A stretch of DNA of 64,000 nt from Clostridia bacterium (GCA_017550035.1 JAFYLS010000092.1:1-64000); one strand, 5' to 3'; counted from the stretch's first letter, positions 50,233 to 59,848 are shown. The notes: a model not told the origin generated them from the letters alone. Numbers and translations: made by a program.

Positions 50233-51423
50233 TTAAGGGTTAATATCGTCATCGTCGTCGAAGGGGTAATGGTTTTCGTCGTCCGGGGGACGGCGCAGGG
50301 GACGCAGCATGCGCATGTTGGTCAACTGGTCCAACAGGCCAAGAATGATCAGCGTGTTGGGGAACGCCAGCGTCAGCACGATGGGAAGACCCACCCGCCA
50401 CTGGTAGCGGGAGCCTTTCTTCTGCTGCACAAAGTTCAGCGTGGCAAGGCCCTGAATGGAAAATACCACGGTGAACAGGCTGTAGAACATCTGGCCCAGC
50501 ATGGCAAAGGCGGTGTTGTCCGAGGAGATGAGGAAATATCCAAGTCCCAGGATGCCGATGCGCAGCCCCCAGGGACGGGGCAGATGCCACAGGGAAATGT
50601 GGGGAATGCGCTTTTCTTTCAGCGTGGCTTCCAGCGTGGCGGGTTCCTCGGGAAGGTCAAACACCCTGCCGGAGCGGCGGCGGAACTTTTCCTGCTGCTT
50701 TTCTTCTGCGGACATGGCATTGCGCTCCGCGCGGTGACGGGGCCACAGCCAGCACAGAAGGCCGGTTTCCACGCTGTGGGAAATGAGCATGCCGGGCAGC
50801 AGCGCGGTAAGCAGGTTTTCTGCCAGCATGCGCACGGCGAGCAGCAATTCGGCTTTGGCAGCGGCGCTCAGCATATAGGTGCCGTTTTCGGCCAGGGTGA
50901 CGGCGTCTTTGGCCAGCTCACTGCTCAAAGGCAGCAGGCCGTAATTGGCCATGGAGATGAGCACCATATCGCCCAGCTCGTTATCGGCAAGCAAAGCGGC
51001 AACGCTTTCCCCTGCCTTGAAAAACAATTCTCCGCCTACGCGGGCATTCAGGAGCAGGAAGATGGCCGTCTGGCTCAGCAACTGACACAGAATCAGTGCG
51101 GGCGCGGCGTAAAGGGGTTTCGCCTTCCGGGCTTTAAGCAGCAGATACATCAGGAAGGTGGGCAGGAGATACCCCGCCGTTACATAAGCGCCGGGCGCGC
51201 CAAACACCACATACATGCCGCCCAGGGAAAAAAGCAGGCAGATGCCTGCGGGCACGATGCCCTGGTTCTTGGCAATGGTGCACAGCGCCACGCAGCCTAC
51301 CATGTACAGCACCATCAGGCTCCACAGGGAAAAGGGCGTAAAGCAGGCCATAAACAAAAGGAAAAACAAAAGCAGCGTAATATAGGTGCCTTTTTGGGCA
51401 CGGAACAGAGGCAGATCGGTCAT
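50233..51423 (-). CDS. DUF2232 (YybS-like) membrane protein
   Basis: A 396-residue membrane protein with about eight hydrophobic helices and a long cytoplasmic insertion ([22 protein letters not shown]). It ends in an acidic tail ([10 protein letters not shown]). DUF2232/YybS proteins commonly precede rplI in Firmicutes, often with gdpP between; gdpP is absent here. It may act in energy-coupling or envelope transport, but the role is unknown. ATG at 51423 follows AAGGAG; 14 bases separate its stop from the rplI start. Confidence 0.78.
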   Translation of the reverse strand: MTDLPLFRAQKGTYITLLLFFLLFMACFTPFSLWSLMVLYMVGCVALCTIAKNQGIVPAGICLLFSLGGMYVVFGAPGAYVTAGYLLPTFLMYLLLKARKAKPLYAAPALILCQLLSQTAIFLLLNARVGGELFFKAGESVAALLADNELGDMVLISMANYGLLPLSSELAKDAVTLAENGTYMLSAAAKAELLLAVRMLAENLLTALLPGMLISHSVETGLLCWLWPRHRAERNAMSAEEKQQEKFRRRSGRVFDLPEEPATLEATLKEKRIPHISLWHLPRPWGLRIGILGLGYFLISSDNTAFAMLGQMFYSLFTVVFSIQGLATLNFVQQKKGSRYQWRVGLPIVLTLAFPNTLIILGLLDQLTNMRMLRPLRRPPDDENHYPFDDDDDINP

Positions 51424-51516
51424 CAAATTCTCCTTCCGATGAGAAATGCTGCAAGGCATTCCCCTCCATCTTTATTGTACCCGTTTCCCTGTACGCTGTC
51501 AATGGATGGGGCGGCA

Positions 51517-51546
51517 TTGACAAGGGTTGGGGGATGATTTTATAAT
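51517..51546 (+). promoter_or_regulatory. Consensus promoter of the FRG-domain gene
   Basis: TTGACA (51517-51522), 18-base spacer, TATAAT (51541-51546); both boxes are perfect. Confidence 0.75.
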
Positions 51547-51598
51547 AAATAAAGGAACAAAGGATGAAACAAACCCTATGCCGGAGGAGGAAAAAGCG

Positions 51599-52447
51599 GT
51601 GCGCGAAGTAGTGATCCGCAACTGGGACGATTTGCAGCGGGAGATTTTTGAGGGCGTGTGGGACCCGGTCATCATGCGTTACCGCACCAATTGCGTGTAC
51701 CGCGGCATGGCCGTTGAAACCTGGGGCCTTTCCCATTCGCTGCACCGGGCCTGCGCACATGATCTGACGCTGGAAAATCAGATGCTGCGTTCTTTCCGCA
51801 AGTACGGCTATGCCGATTTGAGCACCGTGCATTCCTTCTGGCAGATGCTGGCCATGGCGCAGCAGTTTGGTTTGCCCACGAGACTGCTGGACTGGAGCTA
51901 TTCTCCGCTGGTGGCCGCCCATTTTGCCACCGAGGATCAGGATTTGTACGATCAGGACGGCATTATCTGGTGTGCGGATATTGACCGGATGAACGCCCAC
52001 TTACCCGCGGCACTGCAAAGCATGCTGGAAAAAGAGCGGGGCAATATTTTCACCATGGAAATGATGGATAAGCTGAGCGGGGATTTTGATGCTCTGAAGG
52101 CGCTGGAGGAAAATGAAAAGCCCTTCACGCTGTTTTTTGAACCTGCCAGCGCCGTGAACCGCATTGCCAACCAGTATGCGCTGTTTTCTGTGTGCAGCCG
52201 GGCTGAAACCAAGATCAGCGATGTGGGCTGCGGAGAAGACGCTGAAAACAACTGTTTCAAGCGCATCATCATTCCCAAGGAAGTAAAATTGGAGATCCGG
52301 GACAAACTGGACTACATCAACATTTCCGAACGCATGATTTATCCCGGCCTTTCCGGCATCTGCAAATGGATCACCCGCCGCTATGCCAATTTGGGCCCCA
52401 GGTACAATGTACCCCCCGTGCAGGAGGATGAAAGCGCACCTGTATAA
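51599..52447 (+). CDS. FRG-domain protein
   Basis: A 282-residue protein with the FRG domain: NCVYRGMAVETWGLSHSLHRA (FRG/YRG box), then QMLAMAQQFGLPTRLLDWSYSPLVAAHFAT. The C-terminal part is charged with no known fold. The GTG at 51599 has GGAGGAGG eight bases upstream; an ATG at 51578 in the same frame has a weaker site. FRG domains occur alone and in some defence and toxin proteins, but the activity is unknown. A consensus promoter suggests strong expression. Confidence 0.75.
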   Translation: MREVVIRNWDDLQREIFEGVWDPVIMRYRTNCVYRGMAVETWGLSHSLHRACAHDLTLENQMLRSFRKYGYADLSTVHSFWQMLAMAQQFGLPTRLLDWSYSPLVAAHFATEDQDLYDQDGIIWCADIDRMNAHLPAALQSMLEKERGNIFTMEMMDKLSGDFDALKALEENEKPFTLFFEPASAVNRIANQYALFSVCSRAETKISDVGCGEDAENNCFKRIIIPKEVKLEIRDKLDYINISERMIYPGLSGICKWITRRYANLGPRYNVPPVQEDESAPV

Positions 52448-52477
52448 CATACGGGAAACAGGAATTTCAATACAAAA

Positions 52478-52518
52478 AACGGGATGGATGCTGACGATCC
52501 GTCCCGTTCTTTCTTTTT
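52478..52518. terminator. Terminator between the FRG gene and mreB
   Basis: AACGGGA/TCCCGTT outer and GGAT/ATCC inner arms, then CTTTCTTTTTTG on the plus strand; A-run on the other flank for mreB. Confidence 0.75.
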
Positions 52519-52544
52519 TGCTTTTGTATTGTATGCTGCGCTGC

Positions 52545-53570
52545 TTATTTGCGCATCTGGTTGCGGCTGCCGATAAAGCGGCCGTATTCGCTCCAGTTTT
52601 CCAGCGTCAGACCGCAGCCGCGGGCTACACATTCGTGGGCGTTTTCGGCTACCCGGCAGTCAATTTTCAGCGTCTTGCTGACAGCCTGGGAAATCATGCT
52701 CAGGTGGGCGCCGCCGCCGGTCAATACGATGCCGTTGTCAAAAATATCGGCAGCCAGCTCGGCGGGGGTCTGCTCCAGCACGGCGTGAATGCTTTCCATC
52801 AGTTCTTCCAGCGGGCCTTCAATGGCTTCGGTCACTTCGTCGGAGGTGATGCGCAGCACTTTGGGCAGACCGGAGATCAGGTTGCGGCCGGTTACTTCCA
52901 TGTAAAGCTGTTCGGGCAATTGCAAAGCGGAACCGATGTTCACTTTCAGGTCTTCGGCAGTCATTTCGCCGATGAGCATGTTGTGCTTGAGGCGGATATA
53001 TTTGATGATGGCGTCGTCCAGTTTATCTCCGCCGATTTTCACGCTGTCGCGCAGCACGCAGCGGCCCTTGGAGATGACGGCAATTTCCGTCATGCCGCCG
53101 CCGATATCCACCACCATGGAGCCGTAGGTTTCGCCCACGGGCAGTCCTGCGCCGATGGCAGCCGCCATGGGGCGTTCCATCAGATGGGTGCGGCGGGCGC
53201 CTGCGGAAAACAGGCTGGCGGTGATGGACTGACGTTCCACTTCGTTCACGCCGGCAGGCAAAGAAAGCACCACGCGGGGGCCGCCGAGGAACAGCCTTTT
53301 GCCTACCACCTGCTGCACAAAGTAGTTGAGCATGCCGGTAGCCATGGCAAAATCGTCAATGGTGCCGTTTCTTAAAGGCCGCATGGCCACGATGTTGCTG
53401 GGCGTACGTCCCAGCATGCGGTAGGCTTCATGCCCCACAGCCAGCACGGCGCGGCTTTCGCGGTCGAAGGCGATGACGGCCGGTTCGTCCAGCACAATGC
53501 CCTTGTTTTTGCCGTAGATCACTACACTGGCGGTGCCAAGATCCACGCCGATATCCATTACCTGAGCCAT
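52545..53570 (-). CDS. mreB: MreB/Mbl-type rod-shape actin homologue
   Basis: A 341-residue bacterial actin. ATP-binding motifs are DIGVDLGTASVVIY (phosphate 1), VVDIGGGMTEIAVIS (phosphate 2), and GIVLTGGGAHLSMI (adenosine). It polymerises at the membrane and guides cell-wall synthesis. Encoded alone, without mreC/mreD, so it may be an Mbl/MreBH paralogue. The ATG is 280 bases from the predicted transcription start. Confidence 0.93.
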   Translation of the reverse strand: MAQVMDIGVDLGTASVVIYGKNKGIVLDEPAVIAFDRESRAVLAVGHEAYRMLGRTPSNIVAMRPLRNGTIDDFAMATGMLNYFVQQVVGKRLFLGGPRVVLSLPAGVNEVERQSITASLFSAGARRTHLMERPMAAAIGAGLPVGETYGSMVVDIGGGMTEIAVISKGRCVLRDSVKIGGDKLDDAIIKYIRLKHNMLIGEMTAEDLKVNIGSALQLPEQLYMEVTGRNLISGLPKVLRITSDEVTEAIEGPLEELMESIHAVLEQTPAELAADIFDNGIVLTGGGAHLSMISQAVSKTLKIDCRVAENAHECVARGCGLTLENWSEYGRFIGSRNQMRK

Positions 53571-53855
53571 TGGAAAAGTCTCCTTAACAGGGGAACGCAG
53601 TATTGTTTGCCTTCAGTAAGGCGTTCTTTGCGCGCTCCGTCCAACTTCTATTTCGACGTTTGCCGGAAAAATCCTCTTTTTGCCTTTCGGAACGGCATGT
53701 AATCTCCACTTTGAAACAAAAAAAGAGGGAAATATGGCGGTTATCTACCACTTTTATCGAAAAACGTCGTCTTTCGTGCGGGAAAAATGAATGCGAAATA
53801 CCACCAGCAGAAAAACGGATCGCTTGGAAGCGGTATGGGCGGCATTTCCAACCAC
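53571..53855 (-). other. Long leader of mreB
   Basis: About 280 bases of untranslated leader. It contains two AAAGTGG motifs, in AAAAGTGGTAGATAACC (about 53754-53738) and CAAAGTGGAGATTAC (about 53716-53702), followed by an ATG of a 16-codon frame that ends with TAG. Such boxes resemble MraZ-binding AAAGTGG repeats. No protein-coding gene otherwise. Confidence 0.4.
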
Positions 53856-53884
53856 ATTGTAAAAGATTTCCTTCCGGATGTCAA
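53856..53884 (-). promoter_or_regulatory. Promoter of mreB
   Basis: Minus strand TTGACA (53884-53879), 17-base spacer, TACAAT (53861-53856). Confidence 0.75.
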
Positions 53885-53943
53885 CTTGAGACATGGCAAA
53901 GAAAAACATGCATAGAATGGGGGTGAAACAGGGCGCAATGCGC

Positions 53944-53972
53944 TTGACATGTGTTAGTTAGTCTGGTATAAC
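53944..53972 (+). promoter_or_regulatory. Promoter of the ZIP transporter gene
   Basis: TTGACA (53944-53949), 17-base spacer, TGG-extended TATAAC (53967-53972). Confidence 0.75.
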
Positions 53973-54019
53973 AGGAAGGGTTTTTCTGAGGATTTCCTAT
54001 TAAGAGGCGAGGTTTGCTT

Positions 54020-54721
54020 ATGAACACTTTGACGGTATTGGCAGCGGCTTTTATTTCCGGCGTGGTGGGTACGGGTCTTGGCGGACTCATCGGCGTGATT
54101 TTTCCCCGGGTTTCCGATTTGACGCTCAAACGCATGCTCAGCGCTACGGCAGGATTGATGCTGTCCATTGTATGTGTGGAACTGCTGCCGGAAAGCATGC
54201 ACCATTCCGTTTTGTGGAGCTGCCTGGGGTTGGTGACCGGCGTGGCATTGATGCTGCTGCTCTCTCCCCTGATCCGGGAAGATAACGATAAATCCCGCAC
54301 GGGCAAACTGGTGGGCGCAGGCATTGCACTGCATAATTTCCCCGAAGGGCTGGCCATCGGCGCCGGCATGGCAGGCTCGGGGCTTCTGGGAATCAGTCTG
54401 CTGCTTACCATTGCGCTGCATGATATTCCCGAGGGCATGGCCATGGCCATTCCGCTGCGCGAAGGCGGATCGGGCCGCAAAAAGGCGGTGCTGGCATCCA
54501 TCATCAGCGGTGTGCCCATGGTGCTGGGAGCGCTGGTGGGCGTGCTGATCGGCGGTGTGGGCGATTCTGCGCTGGCCTTCTCTCTGGCGCTGGCAGGCGG
54601 CGCCATGCTGCAGGTTACCTGCTGCCAGCTGATTCCCGAAAGCGCGGACAAAAATACCGGCACTTTCCTGATGTACGGCATTCTCTTTGGCACGGCAGTA
54701 TGCTTTTTCCTGCATGTGTGA
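54020..54721 (+). CDS. ZIP-family divalent metal transporter
   Basis: A 233-residue transporter with eight helices. The metal-binding motifs in helices 4 and 5 are intact: GIALHNFPEGLAIG and IALHDIPEGMAMAIPL. ZIP/ZupT members import zinc, iron or other divalent metals. ATG at 54020 follows GAGGCGAGG. A TGATATAAT box overlaps its stop and may start the next gene. Confidence 0.9.
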   Translation: MNTLTVLAAAFISGVVGTGLGGLIGVIFPRVSDLTLKRMLSATAGLMLSIVCVELLPESMHHSVLWSCLGLVTGVALMLLLSPLIREDNDKSRTGKLVGAGIALHNFPEGLAIGAGMAGSGLLGISLLLTIALHDIPEGMAMAIPLREGGSGRKKAVLASIISGVPMVLGALVGVLIGGVGDSALAFSLALAGGAMLQVTCCQLIPESADKNTGTFLMYGILFGTAVCFFLHV

Positions 54722-54727
54722 TATAAT
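54719..54727 (+). promoter_or_regulatory. Extended -10 of the DUF368 gene
   Basis: TGATATAAT overlaps the stop codon of the ZIP gene (TATAAT 54722-54727); the -35 is poor. Confidence 0.4.
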
Positions 54728-54780
54728 GAAAAAAGACCTGTACGGGTCTGATGCTTTGATAACAGGAGAAGGATAAAACA

Positions 54781-55674
54781 ATGAAAAATATGAAAAAATG
54801 GCTTCTGGATGTGCTGCGCGGCATGGTGATCGGCGTGGCCAACATTATTCCCGGTGTGTCCGGCGGCACCATGATGGTGTCCATGGGCATCTATGACACG
54901 CTGATCTACTGCATCACCCACCTTTTCAAGCAGCTGAAAAAGAGCCTGCTCACCCTGCTGCCCTACGGCGTGGGCATTGTGGCGGCGCTGGCCGGCCTTT
55001 CCTTTATCATCACCGGCTGCATGGACCGCTTCCCCCTGCCCACGGCCTGCATGTTCATCGGCCTCATTCTGGGCGGCGTGCCTGCCATCTGGAAGGAAAT
55101 GAAACACGAAAAGAAGGGTGCTGTCGGCATGGTGCTGCTGATTTTGTCCTTCGCGCTGATCGTGGGCATGCAGCTGATGAAAACCGAAAACGTGGCAGTC
55201 ATTGAGCTGAGCCTGCTGGAAGTTATGAAATTGCTCCTCTTTGGCTGCATTGCTTCCGCCACCATGGTCATCCCCGGCGTGTCCGGCAGCATGATTCTGA
55301 TGATCCTGGGCTATTACCGCCCCGTGATCGACGCCATCAAGGGCACCATGACGGCGCTGCAGGCGCTGGACTTTGCCGGCGTGTTTGCCAATGTGGGCAT
55401 TCTGCTGCCCTTCGGTGCGGGCGTTGTGGTGGGTATTTTTGCCATCGCCAAGCTGATCGAATGGCTGCTGCATAAGGCCAAGGGCCCCACCTACTGCGTG
55501 ATCATGGGTCTGGTCATTTCTTCTCCCGTGGTGGTTTTGATGGAAGCTTTCGCCAACGGCGCCGTGCTGACCTTTGGCACCGTGGTGTGCTCTGTAGTTA
55601 CCCTTGGCGCCGGCTATGCCGTGGCGTACATCATGAGCCGTCTGGACGAAAAGGTGGAAAAGAGCAAGGCGTAA
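54781..55674 (+). CDS. popT: DUF368 (PopT-type) undecaprenyl-phosphate translocase
   Basis: A 297-residue membrane protein. The duplicated core motifs are IGVANIIPGVSGGTMMV near the N-terminus and MVIPGVSGSMILMILG at about residue 160; about nine helices are seen. DUF368 proteins were reported as flippases recycling undecaprenyl phosphate across the membrane. It fits with mreB and the envelope genes nearby. ATG at 54781 follows AGGAGAAGG. Terminator downstream. Confidence 0.9.
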   Translation: MKNMKKWLLDVLRGMVIGVANIIPGVSGGTMMVSMGIYDTLIYCITHLFKQLKKSLLTLLPYGVGIVAALAGLSFIITGCMDRFPLPTACMFIGLILGGVPAIWKEMKHEKKGAVGMVLLILSFALIVGMQLMKTENVAVIELSLLEVMKLLLFGCIASATMVIPGVSGSMILMILGYYRPVIDAIKGTMTALQALDFAGVFANVGILLPFGAGVVVGIFAIAKLIEWLLHKAKGPTYCVIMGLVISSPVVVLMEAFANGAVLTFGTVVCSVVTLGAGYAVAYIMSRLDEKVEKSKA

Positions 55675-55699
55675 AAACGCATAGCACAGACAAAATATA

Positions 55700-55728
55700 A
55701 AAGCGGCTGGTAAAGCCGCTTTTTTTGT
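55700..55728 (+). terminator. Terminator of the DUF368 gene
   Basis: AAGCGGCT-ggtaa-AGCCGCTT followed by TTTTTTG; weaker on the minus strand. Confidence 0.85.
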
Positions 55729-55755
55729 TAGCTATTTTGTTTACGTTTTTGCCGA

Positions 55756-56502
55756 TCAGTTTTCGGGACGGATGAGGATGAGGGGGGTCAGTTCGTCGCC
55801 CTGACCGGAGGGATTGTCGTGCATGGCGTCCTGAATCTGCTCGTCGGTGAGGGGGAAACCCTTGCACTTGCCCAACTGATCCTGCTGGATGTCGTTGGCG
55901 TCCATCAGCACCACGGGAATGCCCGTCTTGGCGTAGAGTTCATCGCACAGTTCCACGGGGTTTTCGGGGTTGATCAGCGCCAGCTGCTTGTACACGTCAA
56001 AGCTGGAGCGGAAGTAGAAGCCGTCAATGCCGCCCACGCCCTTGCCGCACACCTTGTAGAACACGCCTTTGATGCCAAAGGGTTTCGTCAATGCGGAGCA
56101 CACCACGGCCAGCAGCACCCGGGGCAGACCGCACAGGTCAATGACCAACTGCAGCTTGTAGGGTTCGTGCATGCCAACGCCGGTGTGGTTGATGGCGGCA
56201 AAGCGCCACAGGAAATTGGCCCAGAAGCCGGGCTTTACTTCTTCACGGGTGCGCACGCTTTCCACGCACATGCACATGACCTTGGCGCCGAAGGAGAGCA
56301 TATCGCCTTCCTGATAGAGGGGGCGCACATACTTTTCCACCAGTGCAGCCTGGTCTTCGCCGCGCTGCACAAAGTGGGTCTGGATGGCCAGGCGGCGGTA
56401 CTTACGGCCGTCCTTGCCTTCCACCACGCCGCGGTCGAAATAGGTAACGCCGTTTTCTTCGCGGCGCTGTTCTTCTAAATTACGGGACGGAATGATGCCC
56501 AT
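55756..56502 (-). CDS. CofE-like (F420-0:gamma-glutamyl ligase family) protein
   Basis: A 248-residue protein of the Firmicute group annotated as coenzyme F420-0:L-glutamate ligase-like: GFWANFLWRFAAINHTGVGM, ALTKPFGIKGVFYKVCGKGVGGIDGF, IPVVLMDANDIQ. No other F420 genes are present, so the real substrate is probably not F420. ATG at 56502 with GGAGG eight bases upstream; the ATG before it is part of that site. Confidence 0.72.
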   Translation of the reverse strand: MGIIPSRNLEEQRREENGVTYFDRGVVEGKDGRKYRRLAIQTHFVQRGEDQAALVEKYVRPLYQEGDMLSFGAKVMCMCVESVRTREEVKPGFWANFLWRFAAINHTGVGMHEPYKLQLVIDLCGLPRVLLAVVCSALTKPFGIKGVFYKVCGKGVGGIDGFYFRSSFDVYKQLALINPENPVELCDELYAKTGIPVVLMDANDIQQDQLGKCKGFPLTDEQIQDAMHDNPSGQGDELTPLILIRPEN

Positions 56503-56570
56503 TGTACTTTCCTCCATAAGACTGCAAAGCAGCCTTTTTCTTCCTTAGGATTAACCTATTTTACAACGCT

Positions 56571-57743
56571 TTATGCGTCCTTGTCAATTGATGATGCATC
56601 TTTGCTGCCGGGAGATGGCAGCAGTTCTTTTCCTTTTTTCTGGATATTGCTGACCAGCGTCCTCAGCGCGGCTTCCCCCAGGTCCACCATCAGCCTGAGC
56701 ACTTTGTCCTTGTGCTCCTTATCTACCGTGCGGAGGGATTTTACCATCTGCGGCAGGGCGCTAAAGAATGCGGCGGGCGCATCCCGAAGGGTTCTTGCGT
56801 CCATGTGGGAAAGCGTTTCAAACACTTCCCGGAGAAATTCTTCCCGCTGGGTTTCGGAAAGGCTGTTCAGGAAATCGCGGGCCACTACGGTCATGTATTC
56901 GCTGTAAGGGGTCATGCCTTCTGCCCGGATCAAGCGGTTTCCCACCACCTGCCAGGTAAAGGCGTCGTGCTGCAAAAGGCCCAGGGCTTTTGCTTCCACC
57001 ACGGCGGAAATGTTTTCCTCCTGTTCCAGAAGCCTTCCCACCACCGAACTTTCCGGCAGTATGATGCGTACTTTATCCCGGATATCGGCAGTGTCCAGAG
57101 ATTGGCGAAGCGCCCGGGAAAAGCCGGGGCCGTCCAGATTGGCAATGCGGTCAATGCGGCTGCGGATGCTTTCGTCTGCTTTGCAGGCGGCAAAGACCGA
57201 AAGGTTTCCGCCTTTGGAATGTCCTGTCAAAAGCAGTTTTCCCGTCAGCAGCGGAGACAGCATGCTCAGGTATTCCGCTGATCGCACCTGGGCAGGAATG
57301 GGGTCGCTGAGCGCCATGAGCAGATCTTCCTTCCAGCCGGTCACGGAATCGTCCGTGCCGCGGAAGGCGATCACGTTCATTTCCCCGGGCAAAAGAAAAC
57401 AGATGGCGGCGAACTGGGTCTCTTCCGTCAGTTCATCCACATAGGCGCACAGGGGAATATCCCGGTATCGGGGCGCTTGCGCACAGGTTTCCAGCAGCGT
57501 GCGCAGATTTTTCCACATAAAGCTGTGCTGATGGATGCGCTTGCCTTCGCTGTCGTATTCCAACAGCCTTTGTGCAGCTGACTGCAGCGTGACATAATGG
57601 GGAAACAGTTTCAGCGTGGGCACAAAGGGACCGAAGGAAATGTAGGCAAGCTGGGAAAACAATAGTTCATCCACTTCGCCGACCGGGCACTGGTCAAAGG
57701 AAAGGTCGCCGCGCCAGTGCACATAATCAATCAGGTTGGGCAC
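56571..57743 (-). CDS. DUF2974 lipase-like alpha/beta hydrolase
   Basis: A 390-residue cytoplasmic protein. The family N-terminus NLIDYVHWRGDLSFDQ is clear, followed by the nucleophile elbow TGHSKGGNLS (Ser about 185), with Asp and His candidates further on (IANLDGPGF, LLQHDAFTW). The C-terminal 110 residues are helical and charged. GTG at 57743 is ten bases after GGAGGTG; an earlier GTG overlaps that site. DUF2974 proteins are lipase-like with unknown substrates. Confidence 0.85.
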   Translation of the reverse strand: MPNLIDYVHWRGDLSFDQCPVGEVDELLFSQLAYISFGPFVPTLKLFPHYVTLQSAAQRLLEYDSEGKRIHQHSFMWKNLRTLLETCAQAPRYRDIPLCAYVDELTEETQFAAICFLLPGEMNVIAFRGTDDSVTGWKEDLLMALSDPIPAQVRSAEYLSMLSPLLTGKLLLTGHSKGGNLSVFAACKADESIRSRIDRIANLDGPGFSRALRQSLDTADIRDKVRIILPESSVVGRLLEQEENISAVVEAKALGLLQHDAFTWQVVGNRLIRAEGMTPYSEYMTVVARDFLNSLSETQREEFLREVFETLSHMDARTLRDAPAAFFSALPQMVKSLRTVDKEHKDKVLRLMVDLGEAALRTLVSNIQKKGKELLPSPGSKDASSIDKDA

Positions 57744-57797
57744 GGAAAGAATCACCTCCGTGACGATGGGGAATCGGGGGAATCAATATGCGCTGTG

Positions 57798-59798
57798 TTA
57801 TTCCAGGGTGTTCTGTTCGTCCAGCAGCTTCTGCACATCGGCAAAGTAGGTGTTCACTTCAGCATCTGTCAGCTTCATGCGCCTGGCCAGCATGGAGACG
57901 ATTTTTTTCGGGCGTACTCTTGCGTAATACTTGACGGCGTCCACGTTCTGGCGCCATTCCTTCATGGTCAGGTAAGGCCAGCGTTCATTCTGCCGGGGCA
58001 GGATCTCTTCCAGTATATTCTCCCAGGGCTCAAACTTGCTTTCTACATAGGGCCACAGGAAGCTGCTTTCCAGCATTTCAGCAAACCGGCGCAGGAACTT
58101 GTCCTTCATTTCAGGTACCCGCAGCAGTGCGTTCAGCGGCTCGTGGCGGAAAGCCTGAATGGGCCGGTTCAGATCCTTGATGTAGTTTTCAAGGGGCGCG
58201 GCATCCATGGACAGGAAGCCTGCTTCCACGTCAAAGAGCAGATATTTCCATTTTTCGCCGGGGATGCGGTACATGCGCACGTTGGTAATATCGTAATTGC
58301 CGATGATGATCTCAAAGGCGGCGTGGGTGAACAGGGAATCTACATCCAGCCGGTCCAGCACATACTCAAGGTTTTCCGGTACGTTCAGATCTTTTGTTTT
58401 GCAGAATTCGCACAGCGCCAGCCAGTCTTCGTTGGAGCCGTTTTGCACATAGGCGTCGGAGCCGGTGCGGGCCAGAATGTCAATGTTATCCACCGTGTCT
58501 TCATCGGTATAGGGCACGTTTTCCCACGCGGCTACGAAATGCTTGTTGATCTTTTCACGCAGGTTGTAGTGGCCCCAGTATTCGCCGTTGATGTATACCT
58601 GAATGGGAAGGGCGTCCTGATAGATGATATCCAGCTTTTCCGCAAGGGAGGTAAACACCACGTCTCTCAGGCGGGTGGAAAAGGCGTCCGAATTGGTGGA
58701 GCGGAGGAGGATGGATTTGTAGCTGTCGTAATCCCGGTTGGGGAAGGGGTTAAAGTAGAAGCGGTCTTCACCGAAGGCGTCCCGGGCATAGAGGGCAATG
58801 GATTTCTGGCTGTTCTGCCTGGCGCTGTGGCCGGATGCGGTGAAGGTGCCCATCTGGTTGATGAGGCACATGCCGTTTTCATCAAAATATTCGATGTGGA
58901 TGGGATATTCCCATTCTTTTTCGTAATTGGGAACGCTGCCCGTGCCTTTGCTCAAGGCGCCGGTTTTCTGGTCAAAGAGGTATTTGTTGTCCGTGGTCAG
59001 GCACACCACCGCAACGGGCGAGGAATCATTGAGCAGGTAGGTGGCGGCAGCCGTCTGGGAGGGTACGCGCCCGTTTTCAAAGGCAATGACGCGCAGGGAT
59101 GCGGTGTCTTTGAGGGTCAAACCTTCCGCAGGAAAAACGGGGCTTGTTTCGGTGGGCGTTTCGCCGTTTAAGGTATAGTGCAGCGTCTGGGTGGGTCTGC
59201 CTGCCGCAAACACCGTGACGCTGTCTTCATAAAAACCGCCGGGGGTCATAATGACGGGTTCGTCCGCCCGGGCCATAAATACCGTATCTGCGTTCTTTTT
59301 GCCCGGCGTCTGCTGGGCAAAAAAGCCTGTTTCTCCTTCTGCCGTTACGCCGTAGGAGACGTTGCCGTACTGACGGGGGAAGGAAAAACGCTGCATCAAG
59401 GCGCCGCTGTCGGTGGACAAGATCACATCATCGCCATCGACGGACAGCTTGAAGCTGGCGTAGTATTCGCCGTTTTTGCCCTTGTCCATGTCTTCGCCCG
59501 TGCAGTAGACCAGCAGGCTTTCGCCTTTTTTCAGCTTCACGTTTTCGGGGAACTGCCACAGGAGCGTGTTGTTGATATCGTCGCTCAGGTACCAGCCTGA
59601 AAGATCCCAGGTTTCATTGGAGGGGTTGGTGATTTCCACCCAGTCATAGGCGTGTTCGTTTTTATAGGTGCCGTTTTGCGCCATGATTTCGCTGATGTAG
59701 GGGCTTTCCGCCGCCTGTGCAAAAACAGGTGCACAGGAAAGAAGCGTGCACAGGCACAGCAAAAGAGCAGTCAGACGCTTGCAAACCGTGTTCATCAT
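57798..59798 (-). CDS. Secreted CotH-kinase-family protein with lamin-tail domain
   Basis: A 666-residue exported protein. After the signal peptide (LTALLLCLCTLLSCAPVFAQA) there is a lamin-tail domain (residues about 30-140; YISEIMAQNGTY, DWVEITNPSNETWDLSGWYLS), a chitobiase/FN3-like unit (TLHYTLNGETPTE), and a CotH kinase domain (residues about 290-600; SILLRSTNSDAFSTRLRD, INGEYWGHYNLREKI, KYLLFDVEAGF). CotH kinases phosphorylate spore-coat proteins in Bacillus; secreted ones are common in gut Clostridia. The ATG at 59798 has AGGAAA upstream. Confidence 0.88.
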   Translation of the reverse strand: MMNTVCKRLTALLLCLCTLLSCAPVFAQAAESPYISEIMAQNGTYKNEHAYDWVEITNPSNETWDLSGWYLSDDINNTLLWQFPENVKLKKGESLLVYCTGEDMDKGKNGEYYASFKLSVDGDDVILSTDSGALMQRFSFPRQYGNVSYGVTAEGETGFFAQQTPGKKNADTVFMARADEPVIMTPGGFYEDSVTVFAAGRPTQTLHYTLNGETPTETSPVFPAEGLTLKDTASLRVIAFENGRVPSQTAAATYLLNDSSPVAVVCLTTDNKYLFDQKTGALSKGTGSVPNYEKEWEYPIHIEYFDENGMCLINQMGTFTASGHSARQNSQKSIALYARDAFGEDRFYFNPFPNRDYDSYKSILLRSTNSDAFSTRLRDVVFTSLAEKLDIIYQDALPIQVYINGEYWGHYNLREKINKHFVAAWENVPYTDEDTVDNIDILARTGSDAYVQNGSNEDWLALCEFCKTKDLNVPENLEYVLDRLDVDSLFTHAAFEIIIGNYDITNVRMYRIPGEKWKYLLFDVEAGFLSMDAAPLENYIKDLNRPIQAFRHEPLNALLRVPEMKDKFLRRFAEMLESSFLWPYVESKFEPWENILEEILPRQNERWPYLTMKEWRQNVDAVKYYARVRPKKIVSMLARRMKLTDAEVNTYFADVQKLLDEQNTLE

Positions 59799-59848
59799 GT
59801 TTCATTTCCTTTTATATACTGTTTGCGGAGGTATTACGGCAAAGAGAA

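Noticed and set aside
52545-53570. A general Hsp70/ParM assignment for the actin-fold gene
   Set aside because: Length, the DIGVDLGTASVVIY start and the RPLRNGTIDDF segment are those of MreB/Mbl.
55756-56502. True F420 biosynthesis
   Set aside because: No other cof/fbi genes are present and this subgroup is common in Firmicutes without F420.
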